A DNA stretch of 64,000 bases from Borreliella afzelii (GTDB lineage Bacteria; Spirochaetota; Spirochaetia; Borreliales; Borreliaceae), in NCBI RefSeq assembly GCF_014202295.1, contig NZ_JACHGM010000002.1:347039-411038 (forward strand). The letters are read 5' to 3'. Numbering within the stretch: the stretch's first letter is position 1; each line of letters begins with the position of its first letter. The notes below the pieces were generated by a model, which saw only the letters and a list, made by a program, of their open reading frames with translations, ran no database searches and was not told the origin of the DNA. Below are positions 53,181 to 62,615 of the stretch, piece by piece. A program made the translations under genes and the position numbers.

Positions 53181-54980
53181 ATGAAGACTCAAAATTATGA
53201 TGAAAGTAAAATAATTACTCTATCTTCTCTTGAACACATTAGATTAAGATCTGGCATGTATATTGGACGTTTAGGAGATGGTTCTAATATTGATGATGGT
53301 ATTTATGTTTTAATTAAAGAGATAATAGATAATTCAATTGATGAGTTTATTATGGGCTATGGAAATGAAATTTTTATAAAAAAAGAAAATAATCTTATTT
53401 CTATTAGGGATTATGGAAGGGGAATTCCTCTTGGAAAAGTTGTTGAGAGTGTTTCAGTTATTAATACTGGAGCCAAGTATAATGATGATGTTTTCCAATT
53501 TTCTGTAGGTCTTAATGGGGTTGGGACTAAGGCAGTTAATGCTTTAAGTTCAAAATTTCTAGTAAGATCAACAAGAAATGGCAAGTCTTTTGAGGCTTTG
53601 TTTTCTAAGGGAAAGTTATTGGAATCCAGAGAAATAGAGTCTTATGATAAGGACGGTACTTATGTTGAGTTTTTAGCAGATCCAGAGATATTCGGAAAAT
53701 ATTCTTACAGTGAAGATTTTCTAAAGAGAAGATTTTTCCATTATGCTTGTTTGAATAAAGGACTTGTAATAAACTACAATGATCAAATTTTTGAATCCAA
53801 AAATGGTCTTTTAGATTTTTTAAATTCAGAAATTAAAAGTGATGACTTGCTTTATGATATTGTTTACTATTCTAGTAAAACCTTAGAATTTGCTTTTTCT
53901 CATACAAATAATTATGGTGAGACTTATTTTTCATTTGTTAATGGGCAATATACTAACGATGGAGGCACCCATCAGACTGGTTTTAGAGAAGGCTTTGTAA
54001 GAGCTATTAACGATTTTCTTAAAAAAACATATTCATCAACAGATATTAGAGAAGGGCTTGTTGCAACTCTTTCTGTTAAAATTAAAGATCCAATATTTGA
54101 AAGCCAAACTAAGAATAAGCTTGGAAATATTGAAACTAGAGGTAATGTTGCAAAGGAAGTACAAAAGATAATTTCTGAGATTTTGTATAAAGATAAAATA
54201 CTTGCAAAATTGATTGAGAAAAAAGTAGTTGACAATGAACGACTTAGAAAAGAATTAAGTAGTGTAAGAAAAGAAGCAAGAGAGAGAGCGAAAAAAATAT
54301 CTTTTAAAATCCCTAAACTTAAGGATTGCAAATTTCATTTTAATAGCAGTAGTAAGCAGTCAGAACAAACTATGATCTTCTTGACAGAAGGGGATTCTGC
54401 AACAGGTTCAATGGTTTCTTGTAGAGATGTTTATACTCAGGCTATATTTTCTCTTAGAGGGAAGCCTCAAAATATGTTTGAAAAAAATAAATCTGAAATA
54501 TATAAAAATGAAGAGCTTTATAATATGATGGTGGCTCTTGGCATTGAGGAATCAATTGAAAATTTAAGGTACAATAAGGTTGTAATAGCAACCGATGCAG
54601 ATTTTGATGGATTTCATATTAGAAATTTGTTGTTAACTTTTTTCTTGACTTTTTTTGAAGATTTAATTTTAAATGGTCATATGTATATTTTAGAAACTCC
54701 TCTTTTTAGGGTTAGAAATAAAAAAAACACGATCTATTGTTATTCTGAAGAAGAAAAGCAAAAAGCTATTCTTCAGCTTAAAGGGGGATGTGAAGTGACA
54801 AGATTTAAAGGTCTTGGTGAAATTTCTCCAAATGAATTTAAAGGTTTTATTGATATTAATAGCATTAAACTTACAAAAGTGGATCTTTTTAATATTAAAG
54901 AAATAAAAGAGAAGTTGGGTTTTTATATGGGGCAAAATACTCCTGAGAGGCGGAATTTTATTATGGAGAATTTGATTTAA
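53181..54980 (+). CDS. parE: DNA topoisomerase IV subunit B
   Basis: The ATPase subunit of topoisomerase IV, which separates linked daughter chromosomes. The 599-residue protein has the GHKL ATPase motifs EIIDNSIDEF, RDYGRGIPLG and LNGVGTKAVNALS. The TOPRIM motif FLTEGDSATGSM and the acidic ATDADFDGFHI bind metal. The final RRNFIMENLI matches ParE ends. Its length is a little short of E. coli ParE. It is read as ParE rather than GyrB because of its pairing with parC and its gene position; gyrB and gyrA would lie elsewhere. The stop overlaps the parC ATG by one base. Confidence 0.94.
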   Translation: MKTQNYDESKIITLSSLEHIRLRSGMYIGRLGDGSNIDDGIYVLIKEIIDNSIDEFIMGYGNEIFIKKENNLISIRDYGRGIPLGKVVESVSVINTGAKYNDDVFQFSVGLNGVGTKAVNALSSKFLVRSTRNGKSFEALFSKGKLLESREIESYDKDGTYVEFLADPEIFGKYSYSEDFLKRRFFHYACLNKGLVINYNDQIFESKNGLLDFLNSEIKSDDLLYDIVYYSSKTLEFAFSHTNNYGETYFSFVNGQYTNDGGTHQTGFREGFVRAINDFLKKTYSSTDIREGLVATLSVKIKDPIFESQTKNKLGNIETRGNVAKEVQKIISEILYKDKILAKLIEKKVVDNERLRKELSSVRKEARERAKKISFKIPKLKDCKFHFNSSSKQSEQTMIFLTEGDSATGSMVSCRDVYTQAIFSLRGKPQNMFEKNKSEIYKNEELYNMMVALGIEESIENLRYNKVVIATDADFDGFHIRNLLLTFFLTFFEDLILNGHMYILETPLFRVRNKKNTIYCYSEEEKQKAILQLKGGCEVTRFKGLGEISPNEFKGFIDINSIKLTKVDLFNIKEIKEKLGFYMGQNTPERRNFIMENLI

Positions 54981-56860
54981 TGGATATCAGAACCTTACTT
55001 AAAGATAATTTTTTGCAATATTCATCTTATGTTATTAAAGATCGTGCTATTGCTAGTGTTGTTGATGGATTTAAACCAGTCCAAAGGAGAATTATACATT
55101 CTCTTTTTGAAATGCATGATGGTAATTTCCATAAAGTTGCGAATGTTGTTGGCAATACAATGAAATACCATCCTCACGGCGATACGTCAATTTATGAGGC
55201 CCTTGTTAATATTGCTAACAAGGATCTATTTATTGAAAAGCAGGGTAATTTTGGCAATTTATTTACAGGTGATCCTGCTTCTGCCTCTCGATATATTGAG
55301 TGCAGATTAACCCCTTTAGCTTTTGATGTTCTTTACAGTAAAGAGATAACAATTTATGAATCTTCTTATGATGGAAGAAATAATGAACCTTTGCTTTATC
55401 CTGCAAAAATTCCTGTTATTTTAATTCAGGGAAGTGAGGGTATTGCTGTTGGAATGGCAGCCAAAATATTACCTCACAATTTTAATGAGATTTTAAATGC
55501 AGTAAAGAGTGAGCTTCTTGGAGAGACTTACGATATTTATCCTGATTTTCCAACAGGAGGAATAGTTGATGTTAATGAATATGCTGATGGTAACGGTAAA
55601 GTTTTAGTTAGAGCTAAAATTGAAACTATAGATGAAAAAACAATTGTAATAAGGGAATTGCCTTTTGGAGAGACTACTGAGAGTTTGATATCTTCGATTG
55701 AGAAAGCGATTAGAAAAAATTATATTAAAGTTTCAAGCATTAATGATTTTACTGCTGAAAATGTGGCCATAGAACTGTCTTTGCCGAGGGGTGTTTATGC
55801 AAGTGAAGTGATTGAAAAGTTGTATCATTATACAAATTGCCAGATATCAATTTCTGTTAATTTGTTGTTGCTTAGTGAGAGGTATCCTGTTGTTTATACC
55901 ATTAAGGATCTTATTAAGTTTCATGCAGATCATCTTCAAAAAGTTTTAAAAATGGAACTTGAATTGCAAAAAAGTAAGATTCTTGAAAAAATATTTTATA
56001 AAACACTCGAGCAAATTTTTATTGAAAAAAAAATTTATAAACTTCTTGAAACAATTTCTAAAGAAGAAAATATTGTAAGTATAATATTGTCAGAGGTTCT
56101 AAGGTGCAAAGAATCTTTTTCAAGAGAGGTTTTAAAAGAAGATATTGAAAATTTGCTTAAGATTCCAATTAGGAAAATAAGTCTTTTTGATATTGATAAG
56201 AATTCCAAGGATATTAAAATTTTAAATAAAGAATTAAAGATTATAAATAGCAATATTTCTTCAATAAAAGAATATTCAATAAATTTTATTGATTTATTGC
56301 TTGCAAAGTATTCTAAAGAGCATCAAAGGAAGACTGAAATTTCTTTAATCAAATCAAAGAATGTAAAAGAAATCGCTACAAAGAATATGAAAGTTTATTT
56401 GAACTTGGCAGAAGGTTTTGTAGGAACTAGTCTTTTTGATGGAGAATTTATTGGAAATGCTAGTTATTATGATAAAGTATTGGTTTTTAGGAAAAATAGT
56501 TATGTTCTTAAAAATATTGAAGACAAGGCATTTATAGATAAAAAGAATATATGTGTGTTAGTTTATGATATAAATAATTCAAAAGAACAAATATTTTCAA
56601 TAATTTATCTTAATAAACTTGACAATTTTTATTATGTTAAAAGATTTAAAATAGATAAATTTATTGCAGATAAAGTTTATGAATTTTTAGGAGACAATGA
56701 TGAATTTGTTGATTTTTCATTAAGTCCTAAATTTGTAGAATTTTCGACAAATAAAGACATTATTAAAAGAATTGAAATTGCTAATTTTATGGTCAAATCA
56801 AGAAGCTCTATTGGGAAGCGAATTTCAAGTAATACTTTGAAAAAAGTTAAATTTAAATAG
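54980..56860 (+). CDS. parC: DNA topoisomerase IV subunit A
   Basis: The DNA-cleaving subunit of topoisomerase IV. The 626-residue protein starts with the winged-helix segment DRAIASVVDGFKPVQRRI. Catalytic Tyr105 lies in DPASASRYIECRL. The quinolone-region positions equivalent to GyrA Ser83 and Asp87 are Thr69 and Glu73. The C-terminal beta-pinwheel domain is short compared with GyrA, and the protein lacks the GyrA box, which fits ParC. It is shorter than E. coli ParC (about 750) because the C-terminal domain is reduced. No gap separates it from parE. Confidence 0.94.
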   Translation: MDIRTLLKDNFLQYSSYVIKDRAIASVVDGFKPVQRRIIHSLFEMHDGNFHKVANVVGNTMKYHPHGDTSIYEALVNIANKDLFIEKQGNFGNLFTGDPASASRYIECRLTPLAFDVLYSKEITIYESSYDGRNNEPLLYPAKIPVILIQGSEGIAVGMAAKILPHNFNEILNAVKSELLGETYDIYPDFPTGGIVDVNEYADGNGKVLVRAKIETIDEKTIVIRELPFGETTESLISSIEKAIRKNYIKVSSINDFTAENVAIELSLPRGVYASEVIEKLYHYTNCQISISVNLLLLSERYPVVYTIKDLIKFHADHLQKVLKMELELQKSKILEKIFYKTLEQIFIEKKIYKLLETISKEENIVSIILSEVLRCKESFSREVLKEDIENLLKIPIRKISLFDIDKNSKDIKILNKELKIINSNISSIKEYSINFIDLLLAKYSKEHQRKTEISLIKSKNVKEIATKNMKVYLNLAEGFVGTSLFDGEFIGNASYYDKVLVFRKNSYVLKNIEDKAFIDKKNICVLVYDINNSKEQIFSIIYLNKLDNFYYVKRFKIDKFIADKVYEFLGDNDEFVDFSLSPKFVEFSTNKDIIKRIEIANFMVKSRSSIGKRISSNTLKKVKFK

Positions 56861-56874
56861 TTTTAAAAACCTTT

Positions 56875-56903
56875 TTTAAATTTCATTAATATGTTACTAT
56901 AAT
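56875..56903 (+). promoter_or_regulatory. Putative promoter of p13
   Basis: TTTAAA (56875-56880) and TATAAT (56898-56903) are 17 bases apart. The P13 ATG follows 25 bases on, with AAAGAGG as ribosome site. The -10 matches well and the -35 is weak. Confidence 0.5.
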
Positions 56904-56927
56904 ACCAGTTTTAATAAAGAGGTTTTT

Positions 56928-57464
56928 ATGAATAAATTTTTAATTGTTGTTTTGCTAGCCTTTTGTGTTTTTTCTAACTTTGCTCAAGCTGATGATTCTA
57001 AAAGCGCTTTTAATTTGGGAGCGGGAGAAAAACTTTTAGCTTATGAAACTAGTAAGAAAGATCCTATTGTGCCATTTTTATTGAACCTTTTTTTAGGGTT
57101 TGGAATAGGTTCTTTTGCTCAAGGAGATATTCTTGGGGGTTTTCTTATTCTTGGATTTGATGCAGTTGGTATAGGGTTAATACTTACAGGAGCTTATTTA
57201 GATATCAAAGCTCTTGATAAGAATGCTCCAAAAGCCGCTTTTAAGTGGACTTGGGGTAAGGGAATGATGTTGGCAGGTGCAGTTACTATGGCTGTGACAA
57301 GATTGACAGAAATTATTATTCCGTTTACATTTGCTAATAGTTATAATAGGAAACTGAAAAATAGCCTTAATATAGCTTTTGGAGGGTTTGAGCCTAGTTT
57401 TGATATTAATATGGGCCAAACTAGCGCTCTTGGGTTTGAACTATCTTTCAAAAAAAGTTATTAA
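56928..57464 (+). CDS. p13: Outer membrane channel protein P13
   Basis: A Lyme Borrelia surface-exposed integral outer-membrane protein; the B. burgdorferi homologue (BB_0034) forms channels. The 178-residue precursor has a signal peptide (VVLLAFCVFSNFAQADD). It has predominantly hydrophobic helical segments instead of a beta barrel (PFLLNLFLGFGIGSFAQGD, GGFLILGFDAVGIGLILTGA, GMMLAGAVTMAVTRL). The published protein loses a C-terminal peptide after export; the tail ending GFELSFKKSY fits such a removed part, but I cannot see the cut site. Good promoter and hairpin terminator surround it. Confidence 0.93.
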   Translation: MNKFLIVVLLAFCVFSNFAQADDSKSAFNLGAGEKLLAYETSKKDPIVPFLLNLFLGFGIGSFAQGDILGGFLILGFDAVGIGLILTGAYLDIKALDKNAPKAAFKWTWGKGMMLAGAVTMAVTRLTEIIIPFTFANSYNRKLKNSLNIAFGGFEPSFDINMGQTSALGFELSFKKSY

Positions 57465-57481
57465 TTTTATTTTATTATTAA

Positions 57482-57518
57482 AATGAGTGATTGCAATTTT
57501 GTATTGTGATTGCTCATT
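57482..57518. terminator. Terminator hairpin between p13 and smpB
   Basis: Bases 57482-57497 and 57503-57518 form a 16-bp stem (four G-U pairs in the plus-strand RNA) around TTTGT. It lies between the convergent ends of p13 and smpB. No long T-run follows, so the strength is uncertain. Confidence 0.55.
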
Positions 57519-57545
57519 GTAATTGAAAATTAGAGCTTTTGTTTA

Positions 57546-57998
57546 TTATTTATATTTTATTTCTCTGCTAAGGTCTTTTTTTATGCTTTTTTGTTTTAAT
57601 ATTTCTCTTTTATCATACAATTTTTTCCCTTTACATATTCCAACCTCTACTTTAATTATTGATTTTTTTAAATAAAAACTAATAGGAATTAAAGTATATC
57701 CCTCTTTTTCTTTAAATTTTTTTAGTCTTTGTAATTCTTTTTTTTTGATTAGAAGTTTTCTGGGTCTTAATTCATCATGATTAAAGATATTTCCTTCTTT
57801 GTATTTTGATACGTGCAAGTTTTCAAGCCACAATTCTTCTTTTTTTATGATTGCAAAGCTATTATTAAATGATAATTTTTTTGCCTTTATTGATTTCACT
57901 TCGGTCCCTTTCAGTACTATTCCACAACTTATTTTCTCTTCAATAAAGTAGTTAAATTTCGCCTTTTTGTTTTCAATAAGCAAAGTGTTTGTGTTCAA
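57546..57998 (-). CDS. smpB: SsrA-binding protein SmpB
   Basis: Binds tmRNA and places it in the stalled ribosome. The 150-residue protein has the family blocks KISCGIVLKGTEVKSIKAKK, HDELRPRKLLIKKKEL and GYTLIPISFYLKK, then VEVGICKGKKLYDKRE and the basic tail needed for ribosome engagement. It is intact. tmRNA is 15 kb away in the window, so both components of trans-translation are shown to be present. It lies two bases after the PEGA/FGE-like gene and is probably transcribed with it. Confidence 0.96.
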   Translation of the reverse strand: MNTNTLLIENKKAKFNYFIEEKISCGIVLKGTEVKSIKAKKLSFNNSFAIIKKEELWLENLHVSKYKEGNIFNHDELRPRKLLIKKKELQRLKKFKEKEGYTLIPISFYLKKSIIKVEVGICKGKKLYDKREILKQKSIKKDLSREIKYK

Positions 57999-58000
57999 AT

Positions 58001-59464
58001 CTATTCCTTTGATACAATCAATCTAAAACCAATGTTTGGAGAACTCCAATTTTTCAAGAAAGAAGCTTTAGTTGATGGATTGAGTAAATTATTATTTTGA
58101 TGAGAGTATGTTCTAATTTCTGTTATTAATGAATAAAAATTTGAATTTTCGTTATAAAAATTTTTTTCATTTTTAAATATTGCAATATCGTTAAAAGACG
58201 AATTTTGCATTAAATTCCAAAATCCAACTTTTTTTGATATTTCATTAATATTTAATGGTTTTTTGTTCGGTTCTTTTTGGTACAATTCCCATTCTTGTGA
58301 TATGGGAAGTCTTGCCTTGAATCCATTGGGAAGTTTTTTAGAGTACCAATTGGCATATTCTATTGCTGAAAAATAAGATATTCCCGTGATAGCTTCATTT
58401 AAGCCTATTTGATTAAAATTTTTAAGATAATTTTCATCTACAAGTTGTTCTTTTATTAAATTTTCTTTGTTATTTAATGCCCATTTTGGATTTTCTTTTA
58501 AAAAATCTTGATACTCATATTTTGTAACATTTTGTTCTTGAATAAGAAATTCTTTTATACCATAGGTAGATTTTAGTGCAATATTTTTTGAATCTAATTC
58601 ATAATTTTGAATTTTTTCGATTTTATTTGAATTTATTTTTTTAAATCCAGGTAACTTTATATTAATTTTTTCATTTTTAGAAATTAATTGAATATTTTCA
58701 TTGTCTAGAGTTTTGGTTAATGTTTTAACCCAAGACTCATTTTTTGTTAGCATTTTCAGATCTTTATCTAAATTTTCTAAAAACCAAAAAATAGCTCTAT
58801 TTTCTAAGTCAAAATTTGTTTTTAGAGAGTTCCAGATTTCTTCTTGATTGTTATTGCTTTTGTCTATGGAATATACTACTTTGTATGAATTTAGAAAATC
58901 CTTAAACATTTCGATTGAATTTAAGTAAGGTATGGAATTTTTTAGAAATTGTTTAATGTACTTAGGATGTTCTTTAAGTTCACTAGATATTAATGAAAAT
59001 ACAGGAATTAATTTTGTATTTTCGTTAATATTTTTTATTTTCACCATTATAGAAAGCTCTTTTTGTCTTTGTTTGATGATCTTTTCAGGATCAACCAGTT
59101 CTAAATTTATTTGTAAATTATAGCTTCCAAAGAATTTGTTGTTAATTTTTATGTTTTGCTCATAGGTTTTAAATCCCATCCTTTTTGCTTTAATAATTCC
59201 TTCTGTGGTATTTATATACTTTTTAAGTGGAGTTCTGCCTATATATTTTTCGTTTAAGTAGATGTAAGTATTTGCAATATTAGAATTTATTTTTAAATAT
59301 GCTCCTGGATTTTTAAATTTAGGTATGATGATTAAGATTGATACCAAACTTAAAAGCAATATTATTGTTATAAAAAATACGTAAATTTTGGGTGCTATTC
59401 CTAGAATTGGCTTTAATTTAACTTCAAGAAGCTCAATATTTGAATTCTCTTCGGTTTCTTTCAT
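58001..59464 (-). CDS. Membrane-anchored PEGA protein with FGE/sulfatase-modifying-like domain
   Basis: A 487-residue protein with one membrane helix (27-48), a PEGA domain (about 56-115: ANTYIYLNEKYIGRTPLKKY), a helical middle, and a C-terminal FGE/SUMF1-type domain (about 305-487). The latter has EFLIQEQNVTKYEYQDFL, ISYFSAIEYANWYSKKLP, ARLPISQEWELYQ, GFWNLMQNSS and the closing NIGFRLIVS. Catalytic FGEs use two cysteines near the last motif; this domain has none, so it cannot act as an FGE. Such domains often serve as ligand-binding folds. A periplasmic, perhaps cell-wall-linked, role is inferred. Next to smpB, divergent from lepB. Confidence 0.78.
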   Translation of the reverse strand: MKETEENSNIELLEVKLKPILGIAPKIYVFFITIILLLSLVSILIIIPKFKNPGAYLKINSNIANTYIYLNEKYIGRTPLKKYINTTEGIIKAKRMGFKTYEQNIKINNKFFGSYNLQINLELVDPEKIIKQRQKELSIMVKIKNINENTKLIPVFSLISSELKEHPKYIKQFLKNSIPYLNSIEMFKDFLNSYKVVYSIDKSNNNQEEIWNSLKTNFDLENRAIFWFLENLDKDLKMLTKNESWVKTLTKTLDNENIQLISKNEKINIKLPGFKKINSNKIEKIQNYELDSKNIALKSTYGIKEFLIQEQNVTKYEYQDFLKENPKWALNNKENLIKEQLVDENYLKNFNQIGLNEAITGISYFSAIEYANWYSKKLPNGFKARLPISQEWELYQKEPNKKPLNINEISKKVGFWNLMQNSSFNDIAIFKNEKNFYNENSNFYSLITEIRTYSHQNNNLLNPSTKASFLKNWSSPNIGFRLIVSKE

Positions 59465-59534
59465 CCTTTTAAGTATAGAAAAGTATTTAAATAAGTGTCA
59501 ATATTTTGTATGATTTAATTCTTGAGGTTAGGTT

Positions 59535-60515
59535 ATGCAGTTAAGAAGATTGGATAAATTTGCATCTTTTTTGGTATGTTCTATTGAGAGATATTTGACA
59601 TATCGAAAGAGAAAGAAGTATTTTTGCAAATTAAGGGCGAAGAAGCGGGGATTTTTGCTCAACTTTTTATTTGATTTTGTAGCGGCGGCAATTTTTGTAC
59701 TGGTAATAAATCAGTATTTTATTCAAGCTTATAAAATACCATCAGGTTCAATGGAAAATACTCTTCAAATAGGGGATTTTTTATTTGTAGATAAATTTTC
59801 TTACGGCCCTGAACTTTTACCAGGATTGTTTAAGATTAATGGTTTTAAAACCCCAGAAGAATCCGATGTTATTATTTTTGAAAATCCAGAGTATAAATCA
59901 AAAGGTGTTTTTTTTGATATCTTTCAAAGAATACTTTACATGTTAACGTTATCTTTTATTGATCTTGATAGAGATGAATATGGCAATCCCAATGTTAGAT
60001 TTCTAGTGAAAAGAGGTGTATTTGCAGACGGTAAAATTGTTAGATTTAACAGCGGTAAAGCTTACATCAAAAGAGAAGGCGAAGAAAATTTTATTTTAGA
60101 AGATTCTTATCGGGATTTAGTTGATCAAAATTTTAGCATTAAAAAAATTGTGGCAAATGAAGACTATGGGATTTATGGTGATTTTGCTATGTTTATTGCT
60201 TTGAACCAGTTGAATATAAATTTAAGTAGCACCCCCGATTTCTCATTTTTTGATGTTAGAGTGATTGATAGGTTTGAGTTTGAAAGATTGGAATATAAAT
60301 ATTTATCTGCCTTTATGCCCCATGTTGATTATTATATGGAAAAAGCTATAATAAGGGATTACGGAATTTATGTCCCTTATGGATATATTTTGCCAATTGG
60401 GGACAATAGAGACAATTCTCATGATGGTCGATTTTTTGGAGTAATTAATAAGAATAAAGTGCTTGGAAGAACCTTGATAATATATCTTCCATTTTCTAGA
60501 GTAGGATTTATTTAA
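59535..60515 (+). CDS. lepB: Signal peptidase I
   Basis: Cleaves signal peptides from exported proteins at the outer face of the inner membrane. The 326-residue protein has a basic N-terminal region, one hydrophobic segment (about 41-62), and catalytic Ser72 in IPSGSMENTL. The general-base lysine is in RFLVKRGV, and box E is PIGDNRDNSHDGRFFG. An additional 100-residue insertion between the Ser and Lys boxes makes it longer than the simplest Gram-positive forms. It is immediately followed by a second SPase-like gene. Confidence 0.95.
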   Translation: MQLRRLDKFASFLVCSIERYLTYRKRKKYFCKLRAKKRGFLLNFLFDFVAAAIFVLVINQYFIQAYKIPSGSMENTLQIGDFLFVDKFSYGPELLPGLFKINGFKTPEESDVIIFENPEYKSKGVFFDIFQRILYMLTLSFIDLDRDEYGNPNVRFLVKRGVFADGKIVRFNSGKAYIKREGEENFILEDSYRDLVDQNFSIKKIVANEDYGIYGDFAMFIALNQLNINLSSTPDFSFFDVRVIDRFEFERLEYKYLSAFMPHVDYYMEKAIIRDYGIYVPYGYILPIGDNRDNSHDGRFFGVINKNKVLGRTLIIYLPFSRVGFI

Positions 60516-60516
60516 C

Positions 60517-61152
60517 GTGGCTCCATATTTAACTTTCGAACAAAGGCTTTTGAGAAAAAAGCAAAGAAAAATTTTTTTAAAATATGTTTTAACATTTTTA
60601 ATATTAAATTTTTTTTTCACAAAGTTTGTTTTGCAAATTTTTATGATAAAGGGTAATGAGATGTTACCAACAATAACAAAGAATGCTAGTTTATTTTTTG
60701 TTGCAACGCATGTAACTTCTTTTTTTATTCCTTTGAAAATGAATGATATTGTTCTTTATGAAGATTTTAGATTAAGTGATAACTTTTTATTAAAGTTAAT
60801 AAAAGATTTCTTTTTTTTAAATAAAATTTTCAAAAGAGCAAGCTACAAAGTATCAAGAATAGCAGCTGTTCATGGCGATTCTGTTTATGTTCGGGGTTTG
60901 AATGTTCTGGTAAATAAAAAGGATACAGATTTTTTTTATTTGAATGGTAATTTAGTTAGCTATTATAAGTTGAATAATTTTTTTAATACGGATGAAGTGG
61001 TTAAGTGTTTTATTTTGAAAAAAAATGAAATTTTTTTATTAAACGATAATTTAAGTGTTTTGAATGATTCTAGAATATTTGGACCTATTAACAAAAGTGC
61101 TATTGTTTCTTTTTTGGCCTTTAAAGTGGTGGACTATAAGATTGTTAAATAA
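60517..61152 (+). CDS. Signal peptidase I paralogue lacking catalytic Ser and Lys
   Basis: A 211-residue protein of the signal peptidase I family, aligned with its neighbour by [10 protein letters not shown] (in place of IPSGSMENTL), [12 protein letters not shown] (in place of LVKRGVFADG) and [16 protein letters not shown] (in place of PIGDNRDNSHDGRFFG). The catalytic serine position is Glu48, the lysine position is Ser113 and the conserved box E glycine is Asn. It should be catalytically dead and may act as a partner or regulator of the active LepB. One membrane helix near 22-43. It starts at GTG 60517, one base after the lepB stop. The frame is intact, so it is not a pseudogene by sequence. 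Confidence 0.82.
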   Translation: MAPYLTFEQRLLRKKQRKIFLKYVLTFLILNFFFTKFVLQIFMIKGNEMLPTITKNASLFFVATHVTSFFIPLKMNDIVLYEDFRLSDNFLLKLIKDFFFLNKIFKRASYKVSRIAAVHGDSVYVRGLNVLVNKKDTDFFYLNGNLVSYYKLNNFFNTDEVVKCFILKKNEIFLLNDNLSVLNDSRIFGPINKSAIVSFLAFKVVDYKIVK

Positions 61153-61573
61153 AATTTTTGTTGATGCTGATTCTTGTAATTTTAAGATAATAAAATTTTT
61201 ACAAAAATTTATATTGCATAATAAATCAAAACTTATTGTAGTTTCTAATAAGTTTTTGAGTTTGGAAAAAACAGAAAATGTTGCTTTAGAAGTGGTAGAC
61301 AATGTTGATGCATTTATTTTAAATTTAGCAGATAGGTACAGTCTTGTGATTACTCGAGATATTTTTTTTGCCAAACTTCTTTTAGATCTTGAGGTTAAGG
61401 TTATGAATGATGAAGGTCGAATTTTTAATATAAATAATATAAATTATTTATATTTTAGATCTAAGATTAATTTCAATTTGAAAATTAAGATTAAAAAATA
61501 TTATGATGGAGATTTTAATAAATCTAGATATAAGAAATTTATAACGAATTTTTATTCTTTATTCTTTAGTTAA
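61142..61573 (+). CDS. UPF0178 (YaiI/YqxD) family protein, PIN-like
   Basis: A 143-residue protein with the UPF0178/DUF188 signature. [17 protein letters not shown] begins the domain with the conserved VDAD acids, followed by [37 protein letters not shown] and VMNDEGRIF. The family is predicted to be a PIN/NYN-like nuclease fold, with no firm biochemical role known to me. The first codon is taken as TTG 61142, inside the end of the SPase paralogue. The upstream open frame reads lepB-2 sequence in another frame. Its stop overlaps the convergent lipoprotein gene by 15 bases. Confidence 0.75.
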   Translation: MLNKIFVDADSCNFKIIKFLQKFILHNKSKLIVVSNKFLSLEKTENVALEVVDNVDAFILNLADRYSLVITRDIFFAKLLLDLEVKVMNDEGRIFNINNINYLYFRSKINFNLKIKIKKYYDGDFNKSRYKKFITNFYSLFFS

Positions 61574-62608
61574 TTTTCTGTTTTCCAATTTCCACAAACC
61601 TTTGCCTTGAGTTAATATGTAAATTGTGTTGTTTGATACAGGAATAATATCATTAAGACCTGTTTTGCTTAGCTGGGAACCGTTATAAGCACCAGTTTCT
61701 ACAGATTTTGAGGGTGCTTGTAAAGCAAAAATCCCTTCTTTATTTTTTGTAAATTCTGCAAATCCATTATTACTTCCGATTAATATCGCTCCATTAAATT
61801 CCCTTGCAAAGTAGCCACTAAATTCGCCTACTTCGTCTTGAGTAAATATTGGTGTTGTGTAATTATTTACACTTGAATACACTTTAAATTTTGTGTCTAA
61901 ATTATTATAACCACCAGTCATTACTAAAATTTCAGAAGAACCCCTAATGTTTGTTTTAATGATAGGCATTATTTCTTTGGCTTGTTGATGGTCTATGCTT
62001 GTGTATGTATTGTTATTTGTGTTCCATATTTTAAGCGAATTTCCTGTAATTAAGTTATCCTCATTTGATATTTGATAGAATTTATCATTTTCAGTGGCTT
62101 GTGATGGGGTTTTGTCAACTCCTTCTAGATCAAAAATTCTTTCCTGATTATTTTTGTCTATAGCTAAAACATATGCTTCTTTTATGCCGCTGTTTCCCAC
62201 AGATTTCAAGAATTTATATGCTTTTAGCGGTTTTTTAAATTTTGATGTCCAACTTTTTCCATTTAACTCGCAAACCTCTAGTTCTGCGTTTTTGTTTTGT
62301 GCTAAAAGATAGGTTTTCCCTGAAACATTTACAATGTCATTTATAAACTCATAAGAATTGTTCAAGTCAATTTTTTCAATCTTCCCGTTTTCTTTTTTAA
62401 ATAAATGCATGGCTGCAATATAGAGAGTTTCTCCTACTAGAGAAATTCCGTTTGGACTTGAGCTTCCTAAAATATTATTTTCATGATTTATTTTCTGCAG
62501 ATTTCCTAGTTGGGAAAATATGGATTCGCTTGAGCATGCTAGTAGTAAAAGTATTAATAGGTTTAAAATTAATCTGTTTTTAAAATAGTTTTCATATTTT
62601 TGTTTCAT
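61559..62608 (-). CDS. Lipoprotein, BAM-complex-associated BB0028-like
   Basis: A 349-residue lipoprotein. Residues 10-25 are hydrophobic and end in the lipobox LLLLAC with Cys25. The mature part shows repeated beta-strand blades of the WD/propeller kind ([66 protein letters not shown]). The Borrelia homologue BB_0028 was reported associated with the outer-membrane assembly complex (BamA), which I recall but cannot check here. It is paired with the outer-membrane protein gene upstream on the same strand. Blade repeats fit a BamB-like role. Confidence 0.75.
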   Translation of the reverse strand: MKQKYENYFKNRLILNLLILLLLACSSESIFSQLGNLQKINHENNILGSSSPNGISLVGETLYIAAMHLFKKENGKIEKIDLNNSYEFINDIVNVSGKTYLLAQNKNAELEVCELNGKSWTSKFKKPLKAYKFLKSVGNSGIKEAYVLAIDKNNQERIFDLEGVDKTPSQATENDKFYQISNEDNLITGNSLKIWNTNNNTYTSIDHQQAKEIMPIIKTNIRGSSEILVMTGGYNNLDTKFKVYSSVNNYTTPIFTQDEVGEFSGYFAREFNGAILIGSNNGFAEFTKNKEGIFALQAPSKSVETGAYNGSQLSKTGLNDIIPVSNNTIYILTQGKGLWKLENRKLTKE

Positions 62609-62615
62609 TTTTATC

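Noticed and set aside
60517..61152. SPase paralogue as a frameshifted fragment or pseudogene of lepB
   Set aside because: It is a separate complete reading frame with its own membrane helix, three matching family boxes and no disruption.
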